A DNA stretch of 33,228 bases from Shewanella sp. TC10 (GTDB lineage: Bacteria > Pseudomonadota > Gammaproteobacteria > Enterobacterales > Shewanellaceae), in assembly GCF_009663145.1 (NCBI RefSeq), contig NZ_VKHR01000060.1, forward strand, positions 1 through 33,228, in the 5' to 3' direction. This document shows positions 8,754-17,175 of this stretch, in pieces. Numbering within the stretch: position 1 is the stretch's first letter; each line of letters starts with the position of its first letter. Position numbers and translations under genes: made by a program. The notes under the pieces were generated by a model. That model saw only the letters and a program-made list of their open reading frames with translations, made no database searches and was not told the DNA's origin.

Positions 8754-8795
8754 AAAATACGATTTACTTAATATTGATATAAAGCAGATGCGGCT

Positions 8796-9395
8796 TTATA
8801 AAGGAATACGACCATTAAACGATAATGCCAACGTCGTGCTGTCCACATACTCAAGTTCTCCACCTACTGGAACACCATGAGCAATACGGCTGATGACGAC
8901 ATTATGTCGACGAGCAATATCAGCAATAAAATGGGCTGTTGCATCCCCTTCAACTGTAGGGTTAGTGGCTAAAATGAGCTCAGTCACATCTTCAGACGAT
9001 AAATGTTTTTCAAGTAACGCAAGCCCTAACTCTTCAGGTCCCACACCATCAAGTGGCGATAAATGCCCAAGCAGCACAAAATAGCGCCCCATAAAATGAC
9101 CACCAGCCTCAATAGCTAACACATCGGCAGGGGTTTCAACGACACAAATCACCCCAGCATTACCTCGCTTTGGGCTACTGCAAATTGGGCATAAATCTTG
9201 TTCGGTAAATGTACGGCAAGCTTGGCAATGACCAACTTCACTCATTGAACGTTCTAGTGCATTAGCGAGCTTGTGCCCTGCTTTACGATTACGCTCCAAT
9301 AATTGAAACGCCATACGCTGGGCGGATTTAGGACCCACGCCCGGTAAACATCGTAACGACTCAATTAACTCATCAACAAGTGGACTAAATTTCAT
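8796..9395 (-). CDS. recR: Recombination mediator RecR
   Basis: It loads RecA with RecF/RecO in gap repair and forms a ring around DNA in the cytosol. It has the standard 199 residues. A helix-hairpin-helix region (1-50, LPGVGPKSAQRMA) is followed by a C4 zinc finger (Cys57, 60, 69, 72) and a Toprim domain (VVETPADVLAIE and EGDATAHFIA). The ribosome binding site is poor (AAGG about 13 bases before the ATG), as expected for a gene normally coupled to an upstream partner. Its usual partner ybaB lies 7.3 kb away, and ybaB has its own terminator, so recR must use a separate promoter in 9396-9653. I could not identify one clearly. Confidence 0.97.
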   Translation of the reverse strand: MKFSPLVDELIESLRCLPGVGPKSAQRMAFQLLERNRKAGHKLANALERSMSEVGHCQACRTFTEQDLCPICSSPKRGNAGVICVVETPADVLAIEAGGHFMGRYFVLLGHLSPLDGVGPEELGLALLEKHLSSEDVTELILATNPTVEGDATAHFIADIARRHNVVISRIAHGVPVGGELEYVDSTTLALSFNGRIPL

Positions 9396-9653
9396 AAACT
9401 AACAATTGCCTTAGCAGTGCAGCAGCACTCAATATAATGTTTCAGCTTGGATTACAGATTACCAGCTAAAGGAATGGGTGAATTATTATCTCAAGCGAGA
9501 AAGATTGCAAAGAGTATCTTTATTGCTAACCCTAAACTCATCCACAGATCTGACGTCAGGGATATGGCTACAGGTTAGTGATATGTCTACTATTAGCTTG
9601 CCAAGGTCGAATACTTTCGTTATTAGCAAAGTAAAAGGCTGCCTTTTAACAAG

Positions 9654-9884
9654 TTAGCTTTTCACTGAGCGATAACGAAATACCTCTTCCAAGGGTAAAT
9701 TAAACACTTCAGCAATTTTAAAGGCGACCTCTAAAGTTGGTGAATACTTATTCGATTCAATCGCCATCACAGTTTGTCTCGTTACCCCTATGAGATCGGC
9801 AAGTTGCTTTTGGGTCATTTCATCATGTAAAAACCGCAACGTTCGAATAGAGTTAGATATCCCCATTTCATCATTTTTATCCAT
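9654..9884 (-). CDS. XRE-family HTH regulator, partner of the upstream membrane protein
   Basis: A 76-residue DNA-binding protein of the small Cro/CI type. The helix-turn-helix spans residues about 22-45 (TQKQLADLIGVTRQTV), followed by SNKYSPTLEVAFKIA, typical of the compact regulators often paired with membrane proteins. The frame is open upstream to 9923. I start at the ATG at 9884 because GGGAG lies 6 bases before it. This ATG overlaps the stop of the previous gene by 8 bases, so the two are translationally coupled. It is probably autorepressing through the paired palindromes at 10407 and 10455 (inference). The signal it responds to is unknown. Confidence 0.85.
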   Translation of the reverse strand: MDKNDEMGISNSIRTLRFLHDEMTQKQLADLIGVTRQTVMAIESNKYSPTLEVAFKIAEVFNLPLEEVFRYRSVKS

Positions 9885-10374
9885 AAATCTCTCCCGTGCG
9901 CCCTTTGTACAACTGCACGCCATAATGAGCTAATTCAGCGGTCAGAAATGCCACTAGCAAAATATGTAAAGGTAAATTAGGAATAGGTTCAAACAGAATA
10001 ATGTCGGCTTGTTTGTCTATACCGTACTGCACAATCGCTAAAACGACCCCAACTTGCAAAATCATCGCTGAATATTTGTAACCCACTAGATCAATTTGTT
10101 TTTCTCTTACATCCATCGGTTGATTCAGTTCATCATCACTGACAAATGCGAGGACGATATAACTCAATACCATGAGTACCACTGAGTAAATGATGATTTC
10201 CAGTAATACCCCAGAAAGCCATACAGTCGAAGCAAACTCTTCAGCACTGGCATAGTACATTCTGCTCAGATAAATGTAGAAAATGTATGCGGTAACCAAG
10301 AAGTCCACCGACAAAGTGACTTCTCTAAAACTGGTTTCTTGTAACCATTGGTGCAATTTTTGTTTATTACTCAT
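9877..10374 (-). CDS. Four-helix inner-membrane protein coupled to XRE regulator
   Basis: A 165-residue hydrophobic protein with four predicted membrane helices (about 22-38, 50-80, 98-116, 130-150). A polar, acidic loop lies between the second and third helices. It has no catalytic motif that I recognise and no signal peptide. Its stop overlaps the start of the XRE gene. Membrane-protein plus small-XRE pairs of this form occur widely, often without known function; the membrane protein could sense a signal or control the regulator. GAGG lies about 11 bases before the ATG. Transcription is likely from the TTGACA promoter at 10420-10448. Confidence 0.75.
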   Translation of the reverse strand: MSNKQKLHQWLQETSFREVTLSVDFLVTAYIFYIYLSRMYYASAEEFASTVWLSGVLLEIIIYSVVLMVLSYIVLAFVSDDELNQPMDVREKQIDLVGYKYSAMILQVGVVLAIVQYGIDKQADIILFEPIPNLPLHILLVAFLTAELAHYGVQLYKGRTGEIYG

Positions 10375-10406
10375 GTTAATTTAACCTCACTCCGTGTTAA
10401 AGATAT

Positions 10407-10421
10407 TTAACTTGTGGTTAA
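10407..10421. promoter_or_regulatory. Operator-like palindrome 1 (overlaps -10)
   Basis: TTAACTTGTGGTTAA is a near-perfect dyad matching the site at 10455 at 13 of 15 positions. It covers the start-proximal edge of the -10 hexamer, a repressing position. Confidence 0.6.
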
Positions 10422-10448
10422 TTTAAGCTTACTTTTTGTTCGTGTCAA
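10420..10448 (-). promoter_or_regulatory. Sigma-70 promoter of membrane protein/XRE operon
   Basis: On the minus strand a perfect TTGACA (10448-10443) is followed by a 17-base spacer and TAAATT (10425-10420). It lies 46 bases upstream of the ATG and is bracketed by the two palindromes. Confidence 0.65.
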
Positions 10449-10454
10449 ATATTT

Positions 10455-10469
10455 TTAACCTGAGGTTAA
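10455..10469. promoter_or_regulatory. Operator-like palindrome 2 (upstream of -35)
   Basis: TTAACCTGAGGTTAA is a perfect dyad apart from the central base. Its centre is 48 bases from that of the first palindrome. A third half-site, TTAACCTCA, lies at 10381 over the ribosome binding site. Confidence 0.6.
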
Positions 10470-10665
10470 GTATTGAATACTTAAGTTGTATTAGATGTAA
10501 TGGTTCAATACCATTACTAAGCAGCTGTCGACTTCTAATGGATATTGAATTTAAATGAATATAAAAAGCTAAGGTTTTCAGACAACAGCGTTTCGCTATT
10601 TTATAGATATTTTGGCTTTGGGAGCTGACAAATTGCGAGATATTTTTGTCCTGACTTAACTGACA

Positions 10666-10704
10666 CCAATAAAAAAGGAAGCCATTAAGCTTCCTTTTTA
10701 TTGG
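10666..10704 (-). terminator. Intrinsic terminator downstream of chemotaxis receptor gene
   Basis: A 16-17 bp stem (10666-10682 with 10689-10704, one bulged A) contains GGAAGC/GCTTCC plus A/T tracts, with loop CATTAA. It is symmetrical and could also terminate plus-strand transcription. Confidence 0.85.
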
Positions 10705-10724
10705 TAAATGATAAACCATTTACT

Positions 10725-10762
10725 ATCGCATATACTATGAGATGTACTATGAGATGTACTAT
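10725..10762. repeat. 12-bp tandem repeat at the 3' end of receptor gene
   Basis: TACTATGAGATG is repeated twice with flanking partial copies, directly over and after the receptor stop codon (10759-10761). No function is evident; it looks like replication slippage. Confidence 0.7.
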
Positions 10763-12768
10763 GCCACTTTGAATTGTGAAATAGTCTGGGTCAGCTCTTG
10801 AGTAATGTCTTTTTGGGCTTTACTTTTGGTGGCCATTTCTTCCGTTTGCGACACTGCAGTTTCAGCCAACTGATTTACAGAAATAGTTTGCTTAGTAATT
10901 TCATCTGATGCGGATGCTTGCTCTTTAATGGTCGATGCAGTTTCATTCGACTGCTCTTTAATAAGGGCAATGGCTTGATTAATTTGCGCAAGTTTATCGC
11001 TGACTTTACTGATGAGCTCTACGCCTTGGTCAGTTTTACGCTTACCTTGATTCATCGCTAATACCGCACTTGAAGCAGACTCTTGTAATTTGGCAATAAT
11101 CTTCTCAATGTCACCAGTTGAATCTTGAGTTCGGCTCGCTAAAGTCCTGACTTCATCAGCAACAACAGCAAATCCGCGTCCTTGCTCACCTGCTCTTGCT
11201 GCTTCAATTGCAGCATTTAGCGCCAATAAATTGGTTTGCTCAGCAATGTTTTTAATCACTTCCAATACTTCAGAAATAGACTCTGAGTTTTTATGTAAAT
11301 CACTCACTACTTCCGTCGCATTGCCAACTTCTTCCGTGAGATCTGCCATCAAGGTGTTTGCGTTATCAGCAAGCATACTCCCTTGTGATGACTCTTCAGT
11401 TGCTTGCGTAGCGTAATCCAGCGATGTTTGCGCATTATCAGAAATACCGTGAATTGTTTGCGTCATTTGTGTGGCTGCAGTAGCGATTTGCTCGATATAG
11501 CCTTTTTGAGTATTGACTGTCGTAGTGAAGTCGTTGACCAAGATGCTCACATTGTCCGACTCACTCATAACCTGCTCTGTCGTATTATTACATTGGCCGA
11601 TAATGGCTTGAATATTTTGTACAAAGGCATTGAATGAGTCACTTAGCTGACCTAGCTCATCATTACTATTAATATCAATTCGTTTGGTCAAGTCACCTTC
11701 ACCAGAAGCTATATCATCCATTGCTGCAACAATACGGTTTAGTGGTTTCGTCAGAAGTTTTTGAATCGTAAAAAAGATCACTGCAGAGGTAATTAGCATT
11801 ACCAATAACACCATAATGATTGACGACACAATGGTGTCAAAAACTGGGTCATCAATTACATGCATTGGCACCATGAAGCCAACTCGCCAGTCGAGCGCTT
11901 GAACATCATCATTCACTGAGGTGACGTAAGCAAGATAGGTTTCCCCCTTGAATGTCACTTCGCTAATCAGCTCATTTGTATGTTGACTGTCACTCAGTAA
12001 TTGGCCAAATCCTTTTGCATCATTGAAAATGCTATCAACGCGATCCAACTTCGGCAGCTGGCTCATATCAATACGCTCCTGATTATCAGGAAAAGAGATA
12101 ATTTGCCCTTCTCGGGTGAATAAAAAGCCAAAGCCTTCGTTTTCAAACGTCATGGTATCAATCAGGCCACTTTTAATTTCAGACGCTAAGATATCAATCC
12201 CCATAACACCAAGGAGTTGTCCAGTGTCACCATAAACCGTTGTTTTTATGGATGTCACAATAGAGCCATCATTGGCGTCAATTTCTGGGTTAGTGATAAA
12301 AAGTCGATCCTTTTTTAGCGCTTCTCCCCACCAAGGTCGCTTACCTGTGAAATAGGCTGCGTCATTGTAGCGACCATTGATATCGAAATACTCTTGTGTG
12401 GCAGCTGGCGCATAAAAAACAGACTTTATCATCGGATCATAAGCAGATTCATGTTTGAATAGTTTGACCAAGTTTTGATATTGAGGATCACTGTCAATGT
12501 CTGAGCCACGCTGAGTGTATTGGCTGAACCAAGCATTAACGAAAGAGTTGCCTTTTAGCGAACTAACCACTCGGCTACGCTCTCTAAAGAACTCATGAAT
12601 ACCATTAGAAGTTTCTTGAGTAGCACGCCTTATCTCTTGAATAACCGATTGTTCAACACTTTCAGCGCGATAAGTGGTTACAGCGTAAGCTACGATGATG
12701 GCGATAACTGCAATGATGCCAGAAACGGAGAAAAGCACTTTACGTGCCACCGATTGTCTAGATTTCAT
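10759..12768 (-). CDS. Methyl-accepting chemotaxis protein with dCache-type sensor
   Basis: A 669-residue transmembrane chemoreceptor that signals to CheA/CheW. The first membrane helix is at 11-33, a periplasmic ligand domain at about 35-308, and a second helix at 311-334. The HAMP domain (335-388, GDLTKRIDINSNDELG) is followed by the cytoplasmic coiled-coil signalling domain with the hairpin tip at about 510-540 (EQTNLLALNAAIEAARAGEQ). The sensor has the WWGEALKK and GVMGIDI segments typical of double Cache domains that bind amino acids or organic acids; the ligand cannot be read from sequence. There is no C-terminal CheR/CheB tether pentapeptide. AGGG lies about 10 bases before the ATG. 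It is an orphan receptor, with no che genes nearby. Confidence 0.93.
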   Translation of the reverse strand: MKSRQSVARKVLFSVSGIIAVIAIIVAYAVTTYRAESVEQSVIQEIRRATQETSNGIHEFFRERSRVVSSLKGNSFVNAWFSQYTQRGSDIDSDPQYQNLVKLFKHESAYDPMIKSVFYAPAATQEYFDINGRYNDAAYFTGKRPWWGEALKKDRLFITNPEIDANDGSIVTSIKTTVYGDTGQLLGVMGIDILASEIKSGLIDTMTFENEGFGFLFTREGQIISFPDNQERIDMSQLPKLDRVDSIFNDAKGFGQLLSDSQHTNELISEVTFKGETYLAYVTSVNDDVQALDWRVGFMVPMHVIDDPVFDTIVSSIIMVLLVMLITSAVIFFTIQKLLTKPLNRIVAAMDDIASGEGDLTKRIDINSNDELGQLSDSFNAFVQNIQAIIGQCNNTTEQVMSESDNVSILVNDFTTTVNTQKGYIEQIATAATQMTQTIHGISDNAQTSLDYATQATEESSQGSMLADNANTLMADLTEEVGNATEVVSDLHKNSESISEVLEVIKNIAEQTNLLALNAAIEAARAGEQGRGFAVVADEVRTLASRTQDSTGDIEKIIAKLQESASSAVLAMNQGKRKTDQGVELISKVSDKLAQINQAIALIKEQSNETASTIKEQASASDEITKQTISVNQLAETAVSQTEEMATKSKAQKDITQELTQTISQFKVA

Positions 12769-13226
12769 AAATACATACCCTGGGAATTAATTTTATTTAT
12801 CATACACAGAGGGCATGGCCTTAATTAATAAGCCTAAATTTACTTAAGATCCGCTCAAGACAACGCACACTGTGTGATATTTATTATTGTTCTACTTTCA
12901 AACACAGAACGATTGAAGTATTTTCATCATACAATAGCCCGCCAGGTTTTTGTAATAAAAAATCAACAAAAAAAATCAAATACTGTCATTATTAATCAAT
13001 AACATACCTTGATCACACTTTCCCCTCCATCGACAAGTAACATTTTAATCACTTATCAATAGGTAAAACAAAATGCTACGAAAACCTGCCTTAATCTAGC
13101 TTTGCTCATTAAATTTTCAAGATTATTTGCTCGTCTTTAAATCAGTCAGCAATAAACTCGCTTGCCTATAAGTCTCTTTGCCAGATTAATGTTTACTCAC
13201 TAATGTTTAGTTTACTAATGTTTAGT
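12769..13226. other. Intergenic region between receptor and EamA transporter genes
   Basis: About 458 AT-rich bases with no credible gene. It should hold the receptor promoter. I see an 11-bp palindrome CACACTGTGTG at 12866-12876. Near the transporter stop there are several copies of TAATGTTTA (about 13185-13250). No clear FliA-type promoter was found. Confidence 0.5.
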
Positions 13227-14150
13227 TCATAGGCGCTTACTTAAATAATGTTTACCTAATAGCACAATCATAATTCCGCTCAAGATCACCAATGATGATA
13301 TGCCAAGCCTTAAAGAAAACACTTCATCAGCAAATATCACTCCGCCAGCGGCCGCAATAACCGGTACCAGTAATTGCACTACACCAGCTTGAATGCCGGA
13401 TAATCCTGCTAATGCTGCATACCAAATGACGTAACCCACTGCCGATGCGAAGCCGCCAGAGATTATCGCTAGCAAAATGCCTGCAGGTGTTACTGTCGAA
13501 AACGAGATGGTTACAATCGATAAAATGATCACCAATGGCAAAGTGCGGATAAAGTTAAAACTGGTATCACTAATAGGTTCGCTGCATCGCTTTCCTTCAA
13601 GGGTATATAAACCCCAAGCTACACCAGACATCGCCATCAATACAAAACCAGATATTGAAGGTGCGCTCGCACCTGGCAGGACTAAGTAAACAAAACCTGC
13701 AAAGGCAATCATGACACCAAACCACTCAGCTAAATGAAATTTTTGACCTGAAACAGCGCCGACAACAATCATGGTCATTTGAACTGTGCCAAATAAAATT
13801 AGCGCACCGGTTCCTGTATCTAGTGATGTATAAGCGTAAGAGAAGGTTATTGCATAAACAAACAGCATCAAGGCAGCATTCCAACTGCCTTTAGAGAGAG
13901 CATGAGGATGGGATGACTTTAAACCGGCCGTTGAATGGATACTGTTTCGTGTGGTTACCTCATCAACCGAATTGGGTTGTCGCCAATTTGCCAATTGCAT
14001 AATAACAACTAATACCACAATGCCTGATAATAACCGAATTGCAGTAAAGCTAGCTGGATCGATAAGATCTTTTCCAAGTGCAACTCGACATAAAATGGAA
14101 TTTCCCGCAAATGCGAGTAATGCTAACAAGGTATAAACAAGGGTTTTCAT
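13227..14150 (-). CDS. EamA/DMT-family transporter
   Basis: A 307-residue inner-membrane protein with about ten membrane helices in two EamA repeats (roughly 1-155 and 165-300). A hydrophilic insert of about 35 residues (about 57-90) follows the second helix. The family exports amino acids, metabolites or drugs in the drug/metabolite transporter superfamily; the substrate is not predictable here. The ATG at 14150 has no good ribosome binding site, but it begins directly with the first membrane helix, as is usual. It is a monocistronic-looking gene in the accessory block between recR and ybaB. Confidence 0.88.
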   Translation of the reverse strand: MKTLVYTLLALLAFAGNSILCRVALGKDLIDPASFTAIRLLSGIVVLVVIMQLANWRQPNSVDEVTTRNSIHSTAGLKSSHPHALSKGSWNAALMLFVYAITFSYAYTSLDTGTGALILFGTVQMTMIVVGAVSGQKFHLAEWFGVMIAFAGFVYLVLPGASAPSISGFVLMAMSGVAWGLYTLEGKRCSEPISDTSFNFIRTLPLVIILSIVTISFSTVTPAGILLAIISGGFASAVGYVIWYAALAGLSGIQAGVVQLLVPVIAAAGGVIFADEVFSLRLGISSLVILSGIMIVLLGKHYLSKRL

Positions 14151-14253
14151 AGGGGCTGATATTTCAACTTAATGCTTTCTTCGTATTTATTTTTGCACTT
14201 GTAATCAGTGTGAGAATATAAGTGTCATCTATGGTTTATTAAACTTTCTAGCC

Positions 14254-14649
14254 TCAGGTTTTACATTGGTAGTTTTGCTGCATGTATTGCACTGACAAGC
14301 GAGAAATCTCTTTAAACACATCTAAGTTTAAATCAGATAACTTATTAATATATAGACACGATTTACCTAACTTATACTTCCCAAGGTTTTTAAGTAAACT
14401 CTCAAACTCATTAAACCCCGGCATAATATAAACCACTAAATTTTGTTTTCTGGGCGAAAAAGCGATTACAGGTGAGTCTCCTTCTCGGCCACTTTCATAT
14501 TGATAATGATATTGGCCAAAACCGATAATACTGCCGGTTAAGTAGGGTTTGTATCCTGATACTTCTTCCAAAATAGTCAGTAAAATGTGAGCATCTGACT
14601 TTCTTGTATCGTTGTCAATTTCCGACAAGAATTGTTTTATCTCAGTCAT
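14254..14649 (-). CDS. DUF1801 (YdhG-like) domain protein
   Basis: A 131-residue cytosolic protein. Features of the DUF1801 family visible are the N-terminal helix region, GSIIGFGQYHYQYESGREGD, the FSPRKQNLVVYIMPG strand pair, and the LGKYKLGKSCLYINKLSDLN segment. The biochemical function is not established. An excellent AAAGGAG lies 6 bases before the ATG. It is the 3'-most of four small same-strand genes (14254-16241) of AT-rich composition. Confidence 0.85.
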   Translation of the reverse strand: MTEIKQFLSEIDNDTRKSDAHILLTILEEVSGYKPYLTGSIIGFGQYHYQYESGREGDSPVIAFSPRKQNLVVYIMPGFNEFESLLKNLGKYKLGKSCLYINKLSDLNLDVFKEISRLSVQYMQQNYQCKT

Positions 14650-14845
14650 TTAAACTCCTTTTATTATGATGATTTGTAAAATAAAACCATAACTAACAAA
14701 GTAAATTTTGGTAGAAGCATTTATTAACTTTAGTACAAAATGACTTATTGAATCTCTATCTATTAAAGCCTAGCTATTAAGGCCTAGCGATTGGGGCCAT
14801 ACAAAGCACTTTTTTATCAACGATATAAGACAAACAAGTCAAACG

Positions 14846-15226
14846 TTAACTATGCTCCATTTTCCAACCAATGTATGGAAACTGGATCCAAAAAGAGAAG
14901 TAAAAGAATGTTAAATACCAATAAGGGTAAACAAACTGAATTCCGAGTTCTTTATATAGCGCCAGCAATAAATAATCATAAATAAACAGAGGAAGGGTGA
15001 GATAAAAAGCAAGCCAGCACGAGTTAACAAAATGCTTGTTGTCGGACCACATTTTTTTAAGGGTATAACGAGTAACAGGAAAGTAAGCTAGCGTCACCAG
15101 AGGCACGATCAACAGCTTCACTTCTAAATACCATTGCTGATAGTAATCAGGTAACCCAATTAAGTAAAAACTAAGCCAAGTAATAAAGCTATAGATTAGC
15201 AATTGAAAATGTTTTTTAGCCGACAT
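14846..15226 (-). CDS. Hypothetical four-helix membrane protein
   Basis: A 126-residue protein with about four hydrophobic segments (about 8-25, 35-50, 68-90, 98-118), rich in Tyr, Trp and Phe. I do not recognise the family and see no catalytic motif. GAGG lies about 11 bases before the ATG. An overlapping plus-strand frame at 14791-14985 is weaker. It is part of the small-gene cluster. Confidence 0.65.
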   Translation of the reverse strand: MSAKKHFQLLIYSFITWLSFYLIGLPDYYQQWYLEVKLLIVPLVTLAYFPVTRYTLKKMWSDNKHFVNSCWLAFYLTLPLFIYDYLLLALYKELGIQFVYPYWYLTFFYFSFWIQFPYIGWKMEHS

Positions 15227-15305
15227 TCCGCTGTTATCCTCATTAAAATATAGAGAAGAAAGCCCTATTTATATCGTTAGTTATCTTACTCTCAATACCT
15301 GTTTT

Positions 15306-15656
15306 TTATCTGCTTTTTTCATACATAGCCATGCCAATAATGGCTTCAGAGATAAAGATAACCCCATATTGTAAGCACACACCAAAAACAACACCTATTC
15401 CAGCTTGAGGATCTGGACTTATCCCAAACAATAAACCCAACGCCAATATTGAAACAAAAAAGCCAGCTAGAGCTCTGCAAATCGTTTTTAACGAAGTGGA
15501 ATAAGTATTTTTATTCGCTAATAAATACACCACTAAATACGGGAGTATCAATAGAATCGTTGCAGTAAGTCCACTTCCCCAAAATCGCCAAGTGATAGCC
15601 AAAATCGATAACATCGACAAGAACTTAATTACATTAAATACCGTTAAGTTAACCAT
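15306..15656 (-). CDS. Hypothetical small membrane protein
   Basis: A 116-residue protein with four likely membrane helices (about 8-25, 28-46, 60-82, 86-108) and a basic C-terminus. The family is unrecognised. AAGGAAGG immediately precedes the ATG by a few bases, which supports expression. It is 72 bases from the next gene upstream and 79 from the next downstream, so the cluster could be co-transcribed. Confidence 0.68.
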   Translation of the reverse strand: MVNLTVFNVIKFLSMLSILAITWRFWGSGLTATILLILPYLVVYLLANKNTYSTSLKTICRALAGFFVSILALGLLFGISPDPQAGIGVVFGVCLQYGVIFISEAIIGMAMYEKSR

Positions 15657-15728
15657 AAGCCTTCCTTAGCTAATAAGCTCAGTTTAATGATTGATGCAGT
15701 GAGACAATGTATGAGCACTCAATGCAGT

Positions 15729-16241
15729 TCACTTAATTTCTGGTTGATCAGTTTGTTGAGTCATTTTTAGTAACGCTATAATTTCATCAGTTACTTGCAT
15801 CATATTCAGATGAATATGTTGGGATAGTAACTCCAAATCATTAAAATCAGGTTTGCTTATTATTACAGACTCAATTATTGAATATTGAGGCATTTCAGTT
15901 TTATCTTTGTTCCACTTGGTAGATTTTAGCAAGTTCCAATATTCTTTTTGAATTGGAATGGTGTTTCCCAACAACCAAACTTCGAACCTCATATCTAAGT
16001 GATTAAGTACAAGTCCTAACTTTAGCTTTTTGCTCTTTAAAAAATCATTGGTGTAATAAAAATAGGTGTAATCCAAATAACCATGAAGCATTTTTGCAAA
16101 TGAATATTGGTGCCCTAGATTTTTTACCTTCTCTGTTCTGGTATTCATCATAAATTTAACTAACTCGTTATATGCAACAAGTATGTCTCCTTTACGAAGC
16201 TCATTTTGATAAACAGCAACGATGTCATTTAAATTTTTCAT
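15729..16241 (-). CDS. DUF7000-like hypothetical protein
   Basis: A 170-residue soluble protein. The pattern resembles the DUF7000 family as I remember it: an N-terminal ELRKGDILVAYNELVKFMM helix, the YLDYTYFYYT segment, KKLKLGLVLNH, RFEVWLLG and a KPDFNDLELL stretch near the end. No function is established for that family. GGGAG lies 6 bases before the ATG. A 12-base tandem repeat sits directly in its leader. It is the first gene of the four-gene small cluster. Confidence 0.75.
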   Translation of the reverse strand: MKNLNDIVAVYQNELRKGDILVAYNELVKFMMNTRTEKVKNLGHQYSFAKMLHGYLDYTYFYYTNDFLKSKKLKLGLVLNHLDMRFEVWLLGNTIPIQKEYWNLLKSTKWNKDKTEMPQYSIIESVIISKPDFNDLELLSQHIHLNMMQVTDEIIALLKMTQQTDQPEIK

Positions 16242-16250
16242 AATTACTCC

Positions 16251-16310
16251 CAGTTACTATGGCAGTTACTTTGGCAGTTACTTTGGCAGTTACTTTGGCT
16301 GTTACTTCCC
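16251..16310. repeat. 12-bp tandem repeat in the leader of the DUF7000-like gene
   Basis: The unit CAGTTACTTTGG is repeated: 16251 (one mismatch), 16263, 16275 and 16287 (exact), then a decayed copy at 16299. It lies immediately upstream of the ribosome binding site, so copy number would change promoter-start spacing. Confidence 0.92.
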
Positions 16311-16626
16311 TTGCATGAGTTAACCATATACTGAAGGGCAATTTCATCAACAAAAACATATCCTCTTTGCAGAAATGATTTATGAAGACTTGTTATCATA
16401 CAATTCACAATAAACTCAATATAGCAGTTCCCAAGCGTAATTCAGAAACCTGTGCGCTATTACCAGACACAAACATAACAAAACAGAATATACTTCAGTC
16501 TGCTAAGGATTTAATAGACAGGATTATGACTAAATAAGTCCATCTCGCACCTCTTGAGAGTATGATATTTATATTGTTTTTGTCATTGTAACCTTTTAAG
16601 ACCTATTCATAGCTAGATAATCGCCC

Positions 16627-16663
16627 ACAAAAAAGCCCAAGTCGATGACTTGGGCTTTTTTGT
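16627..16663 (-). terminator. Strong intrinsic terminator after dnaX-ybaB
   Basis: A 17-bp perfect stem (16627-16643 with 16647-16663) with core AGCCCAAGTC and a 3-base loop GAT, flanked by A6/T6. It ends the dnaX-ybaB unit, so recR cannot be read from it efficiently. Confidence 0.92.
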
Positions 16664-16715
16664 AAACTTCACTAGCTTCTAGCTCAGCTTATCGCTTAGC
16701 TAGGTACTGGTAGTC

Positions 16716-17045
16716 TTAGAATGGCATTTTCATTCCAGGAGGTAACTGCATACCGCCGGTTACTTCTGCCATTTTAGCTTTTTGGTTTTCTTCGATGCGA
16801 CGTGCTGCGTCGTTGAATGCTGCAGCGATAAGATCTTCCAACATTTCTTTGTCATCTTCCATTAAGCTTGGGTCGATATCAACTTTACGAATGTTATGAG
16901 CACCTGTCATGGTTACTTTTACTAAACCTGCACCCGCTTCACCAGTCATTTCTGATTGAGCGATCTCTTCTTGCATTTTAGCCATTTTGTCTTGCATCTG
17001 CTGGGCTTGTTTCATTAAGTTGCCCATACCGCCTTTTCCAAACAT
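16716..17045 (-). CDS. ybaB: YbaB/EbfC nucleoid-associated protein
   Basis: A 109-residue small DNA-binding dimer of the YbaB/EbfC family. It has the typical N-terminal MFGKGGMGNLMKQAQQMQ helix, the central VKVTMTGAHNIRKVDIDPSL strands and a C-terminal helix followed by GGMQLPPGMKMPF. It is conserved next to dnaX and recR in proteobacteria. dnaX lies 130 bases upstream on the same strand, but recR, normally directly downstream, is displaced by 7 kb. GAGA-type purines precede the ATG. Confidence 0.95.
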   Translation of the reverse strand: MFGKGGMGNLMKQAQQMQDKMAKMQEEIAQSEMTGEAGAGLVKVTMTGAHNIRKVDIDPSLMEDDKEMLEDLIAAAFNDAARRIEENQKAKMAEVTGGMQLPPGMKMPF

Positions 17046-17175
17046 AGTCTTTTCTCTTAATTAGGTTATTAGCAAGCAGCCAAAGTGGGGCTAATCTTAC
17101 TGAAAAAAAATAAATTGGCAATAAATCTCAGTTTATTGCTATCAAACTTTTGAAGCTGCTAGCGCTTTCGCGCAA

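Larger units (their letters stand above)
16242..16715. other. Intergenic region between small-gene cluster and ybaB
   Basis: About 474 bases. It holds the 12-bp tandem repeat (16251-16310), AT-rich sequence that should contain the cluster promoter, and the ybaB terminator (16627-16663). No gene was seen. Confidence 0.5.

Noticed and set aside
9633..9650. Short hairpin (AAAAGG/CCTTTT) after the XRE gene as a terminator
   Set aside because: A stem of about 6 bp with a 3-base loop and no clear T-run is too weak to call.
10429..10719. 96-codon minus-strand reading frame between the receptor and the membrane/XRE operon
   Set aside because: It covers the receptor terminator hairpin and the operator and promoter region of the next operon, has no ribosome binding site, and has no protein-like composition.
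12866..12876. CACACTGTGTG as a CRP site upstream of the chemoreceptor gene
   Set aside because: It does not match the TGTGA-N6-TCACA arrangement and is only an 11-bp chance-level dyad.
14791..14985. Plus-strand 64-codon reading frame
   Set aside because: It overlaps the better-supported minus-strand membrane protein gene, has no ribosome binding site, and its residues are typical of antisense noise.
14254..16241. Possible integron cassette array (small unrelated genes in one orientation)
   Set aside because: No attC-like recombination sites with paired GTTRRRY/RYYYAAC cores were found between the genes, and no integrase is present.
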